This document shows, piece by piece, positions 61,971-64,000 of a stretch of DNA of 64,000 nucleotides. Source of the DNA: an uncultured Gemmataceae bacterium (GTDB lineage Bacteria; Planctomycetota; Planctomycetia; Gemmatales; Gemmataceae); contig CALDUY010000003.1 in assembly GCA_937923405.1 (NCBI GenBank), positions 99,918 to 163,917 on the forward strand. The letters are read 5' to 3'. The first letter of the stretch is position 1, and the number at the start of each line of letters is the position of its first letter. The position numbers and the translations under genes were made by a program. Below the pieces are notes generated by a model, which did not search any database, had not been told where the DNA came from, and saw only the letters and a list, made by a program, of their open reading frames with translations.

Positions 61971-63194
61971 TCAGGTCGTGTACTCCGCGTTGAGTTTGAC
62001 ATATTCGTAGGTGAGATCACAGGTCCAGACGGTGCAGCGAGCCGCGCCGAGCGTGAACTTGAGACGAAGATGAACGTGTCGTTCGCGCTTCAGGTAGGCC
62101 GAAGCAGTGGCCAGATCGACTGGCTGAGGAACGCCATGATGATACAGCAGCATGTCGCCCAGCCAGAGCGAGAGTTGCTCTTCCTCGAAGGGAACACCAG
62201 CGTAGCCCGCCGCCGAGACGATGCGGCCCCAGTTAGGATCGGCCCCAAAGATGGCCGTTTTCACTAAAGCACTGTCGGCGATGGTCTTGGCGATACGGAA
62301 CGCCTCCGTCTCGTCGCGGGTCCCTTCCACTTCGATGGTGATGAGATGATTGGCTCCCTCGGCATCGGCAGCGATGGCTCGGGCCAGGTCCACGCAGATT
62401 CCCGACAATGTCGCTCCGAATCGTGTCAAATCGTCGCCCTGTAGTGGGGCGACTCCGTTTGCACCGTTGGCCAGCACTACCAGCGTATCGTTGGTACTGG
62501 TGTGGCCCTCGACACTGACTCGATTGAACGACTGCTGAGCAGCGGTCGCGACCAGAGCCTGTAGATCGTGCTCCGCGACGGCGGCATCGGTACAGATAAA
62601 GGCCAACATCGTGGCCAGGTTCGGGCCGATCATCGCTGCTCCCTTGGCTACGCCGGTCATTCGCGTGGGCACACCGCCCAGCGTTAACTCGCGAGTCGAG
62701 ACCTTGATGACCGTGTCGGTGGTCAGGATGGCCCGAGCCAGATCGTGCAGCCCTTCGGCGGTCGCCGTTGCCGACTCGACTACTCGACGAATTCCTGGAG
62801 TAATGCACTCCATCGGCAGAGGCCGACCGATCACGCCAGTGGAAGCGACGAGAAATTGTTCGGCGCGACAGCCGCTCGCCGCCGCTGCCAGCTCGGTCAT
62901 GGCCAGAGCGTCGGCTTCGCCCTGGGGGCCGGTGCAAGCATTGGCATTGCCGGAACAGATGATAATGCCGCGTGCCTCGCTGCTGGGAAGCCGACGTTGA
63001 CAAACGCGAACCGGAGCAGCTCGGACGCGATTAGTAGTCAGCACGCCTCCCGCTGAGGCTGGCAAGTCACTGAGAATAACGGCAAGATCGCGCCGTTGCG
63101 GATCGGGACGAATGCCACAGTGCAGGCCGGCAAAGCGAAAGCCGCGTGCCAAGTGCCAGCTAGACGGGTCCATCTGCGTACCAACAATTGACAT
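61971..63194 (-). CDS. argJ: bifunctional glutamate N-acetyltransferase / N-acetylglutamate synthase ArgJ
   Basis: ATG 63194 follows AGGAG with an eight-base spacer; 407 residues. The family core is VAKGAAMIGPNLATMLAFICTDA (read across about residues 180-202), where ArgJ proteins cleave themselves before the threonine to make two subunits and expose the catalytic nucleophile. ICSGNANACTGPQGEADA (about 82-99), VSVEGHTSTNDTLVVLANG and NWGRIVSAAGYAGV also match. It recycles the acetyl group from N-acetylornithine to glutamate in arginine synthesis. No other arg genes in the window. Confidence 0.96.
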   Translation of the reverse strand: MSIVGTQMDPSSWHLARGFRFAGLHCGIRPDPQRRDLAVILSDLPASAGGVLTTNRVRAAPVRVCQRRLPSSEARGIIICSGNANACTGPQGEADALAMTELAAAASGCRAEQFLVASTGVIGRPLPMECITPGIRRVVESATATAEGLHDLARAILTTDTVIKVSTRELTLGGVPTRMTGVAKGAAMIGPNLATMLAFICTDAAVAEHDLQALVATAAQQSFNRVSVEGHTSTNDTLVVLANGANGVAPLQGDDLTRFGATLSGICVDLARAIAADAEGANHLITIEVEGTRDETEAFRIAKTIADSALVKTAIFGADPNWGRIVSAAGYAGVPFEEEQLSLWLGDMLLYHHGVPQPVDLATASAYLKRERHVHLRLKFTLGAARCTVWTCDLTYEYVKLNAEYTT

Positions 63195-63323
63195 GATTTG
63201 CTCTCCTTGCGGGCTTCTCTACGTCGGAACGACTCAGGTTTCAAGTAGCGAAAAAGTGAGCAAGGGCAGCCACGAAGCACTCGCGGCCGCCCTTGTCGCT
63301 CCACCCCCGACCGAGCTTGCCGC

Positions 63324-63551
63324 TCAGCCGGTTGCCCCCTGTGCAGTATCTTCCGAAGCGTTCAAGAAGTGCGCCTGGGCTGGGGTCAGCACGCAGTCAC
63401 CGGGCAATTCGCTGTCCTTGTGAAAGCACAGCACCTTGCCGGGAAATCGCGCACTAGTGTAGTGCAGATACTGCCCGTTAGCGTGTAACAGCCCCAGAAT
63501 TTTTCGTGGACACTCGGTTGCCAATTGCACGAGGGCCTCGTCGTCGGTCAT
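63324..63551 (-). CDS. small conserved-looking protein of unknown function
   Basis: The frame is open to 63731, but ATG 63551 has AAGGAG eight bases upstream and yields a compact 75-residue protein (MTDDEALVQLATECPRKILG). Sequence features include LHANGQYLHYTSARFPGK and two cysteines, no signal peptide. No family recognised. It lies 129 bases upstream of argJ in the same direction and might share its transcript. Confidence 0.6.
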   Translation of the reverse strand: MTDDEALVQLATECPRKILGLLHANGQYLHYTSARFPGKVLCFHKDSELPGDCVLTPAQAHFLNASEDTAQGATG

Positions 63552-63914
63552 GCCTCGCTCTCCTTCTCCCCGAGGGATTGCTAAGGCGGATTCTGTCCAT
63601 CGAGCATCGAGGGCGCACAACAACCCTGAGCCGTGGCAATCTCGATCGCTACAGCAACGATCAACTCCGGTTGTCGCGATGATGAAAGTCCGGTGGAACA
63701 TCCGCTCGTCGGTGGGACAAACCTTTGTCACTGTACCACGGCTACGGAACCTGTCCAGCTATTCAGCAATCGTTTCGAGTCAATCGAGACGCCCTTTAAT
63801 CGTTGTGTCCGTTATCCTCGGCAAGGTTGGAGGACAATGCGTGCCGATGAGCGTCATGCCGCTTGATGAGCAACGAGTAAAAAACCGGAGAGATTCGCAC
63901 TAACTCCGAGCCGA

Positions 63915-63930
63915 AAGCGCAGCTGCGCTT
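63915..63930. other. 16-base perfect palindrome in the gene-free stretch 63552-63954
   Basis: AAGCGCAGCTGCGCTT is a perfect palindrome 25 bases before repeat copy D. The remaining ~400 bases show no gene I can support: the open plus-strand frames at 63550-63903 and 63633-63866 have no motif, and the region probably holds the promoter for the small gene and argJ. Confidence 0.35.
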
Positions 63931-63954
63931 GAGAATTTCACCGACCAGATTAGC

Positions 63955-64000
63955 GCGCGTTACAAAATGGTGTAGCGGAGCGCAGGCTTTCGCCTGCGCT
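63955..64000. repeat. MITE-like palindromic repeat, copy D, cut by window end
   Basis: GCGCGTTACAAAATGGTGTAGCGG starts the element, and the core palindrome CGCAGGC-TTTC-GCCTGCG follows at about 63981-63998. Only the first 46 bases are visible. Left end and core match copies A to C. Confidence 0.7.

Noticed and set aside
63550..63903. 117-codon plus-strand open frame near the window end
   Set aside because: No motif, weak start, and overlaps the promoter side of the small minus-strand gene.

Overview
The window looks like chromosomal DNA of a planctomycete, most likely from the Gemmatales/Gemmataceae. This rests on family content: two operons pairing a cytochrome-like DUF1549/DUF1553 protein with a DUF1501 protein, a third lone DUF1501 gene, a DUF1559 pseudopilin-like protein, a secreted protein with the planctomycete N-terminal LELLEDRLAP signature, a DUF4058 protein, Ser/Thr-type PP2C phosphatases, and high-GC DNA with many short intergenic palindromes. 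No phage, plasmid, CRISPR or transposase gene was seen. The only mobile-looking DNA is a family of short palindromic MITE-like repeats (four copies).

Layout: 1-4.8 kb holds a 3'-truncated comEC, a stand-alone E2-type acyltransferase, an AAA+ ATPase and an exported metallo-hydrolase. 5.1-10.7 kb holds a secreted multidomain GH18-like protein, a cytochrome P450 and a zinc ribbon/pseudokinase/PP2C fusion. 10.8-12.8 kb is a divergent pair: a MerR-type B12-binding regulator with the CarH-type Wx9EH motif, and a sigma-70 family factor behind a TTGACA promoter. 12.9-18.9 kb has an MFS transporter and the first DUF1501 operon. 19.0-22.0 kb is a three-gene operon (alpha/beta hydrolase, PmtA-like methyltransferase, GH3-family acyl-amido synthetase) in which both junctions are ATGA stop/start overlaps. 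22.5-31 kb has an M24 peptidase, a lipoprotein, a DUF1559 protein, a DUF4058 protein, a lone DUF1501 protein, an FAD oxidoreductase and a glycosyltransferase.

31.2-35.3 kb looks like part of a Tad/type II-like secretion locus: a CpaC-type secretin, a secreted Gly/Trp-rich protein and a TadD-like TPR lipoprotein, with strong RNA hairpins between them. 35.3-42.5 kb carries larC, an exported methyltransferase, RNase R, a DUF429 protein and rplM-rpsI. Upstream of rplM is a gene-free stretch that folds into a nested rod of about 150 nt and has a minus-strand terminator, so it is a candidate non-coding RNA. 42.8-49.5 kb has a PP2C/membrane protein pair, a HAD phosphatase/DapA-family pair, an ECF sigma factor with a TPR protein, and hutH. 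49.8-57.1 kb has an AsmA-like/LptF-like envelope pair and a PAS histidine kinase/NtrC-type regulator pair. 57.2-63.6 kb has the second DUF1501 operon, argJ and a small gene.

Starts were moved from the longest frame to an internal codon wherever a Shine-Dalgarno sequence or family length favoured it; this is stated in each entry. All functional calls come from motif recognition by eye. No similarity search was run.
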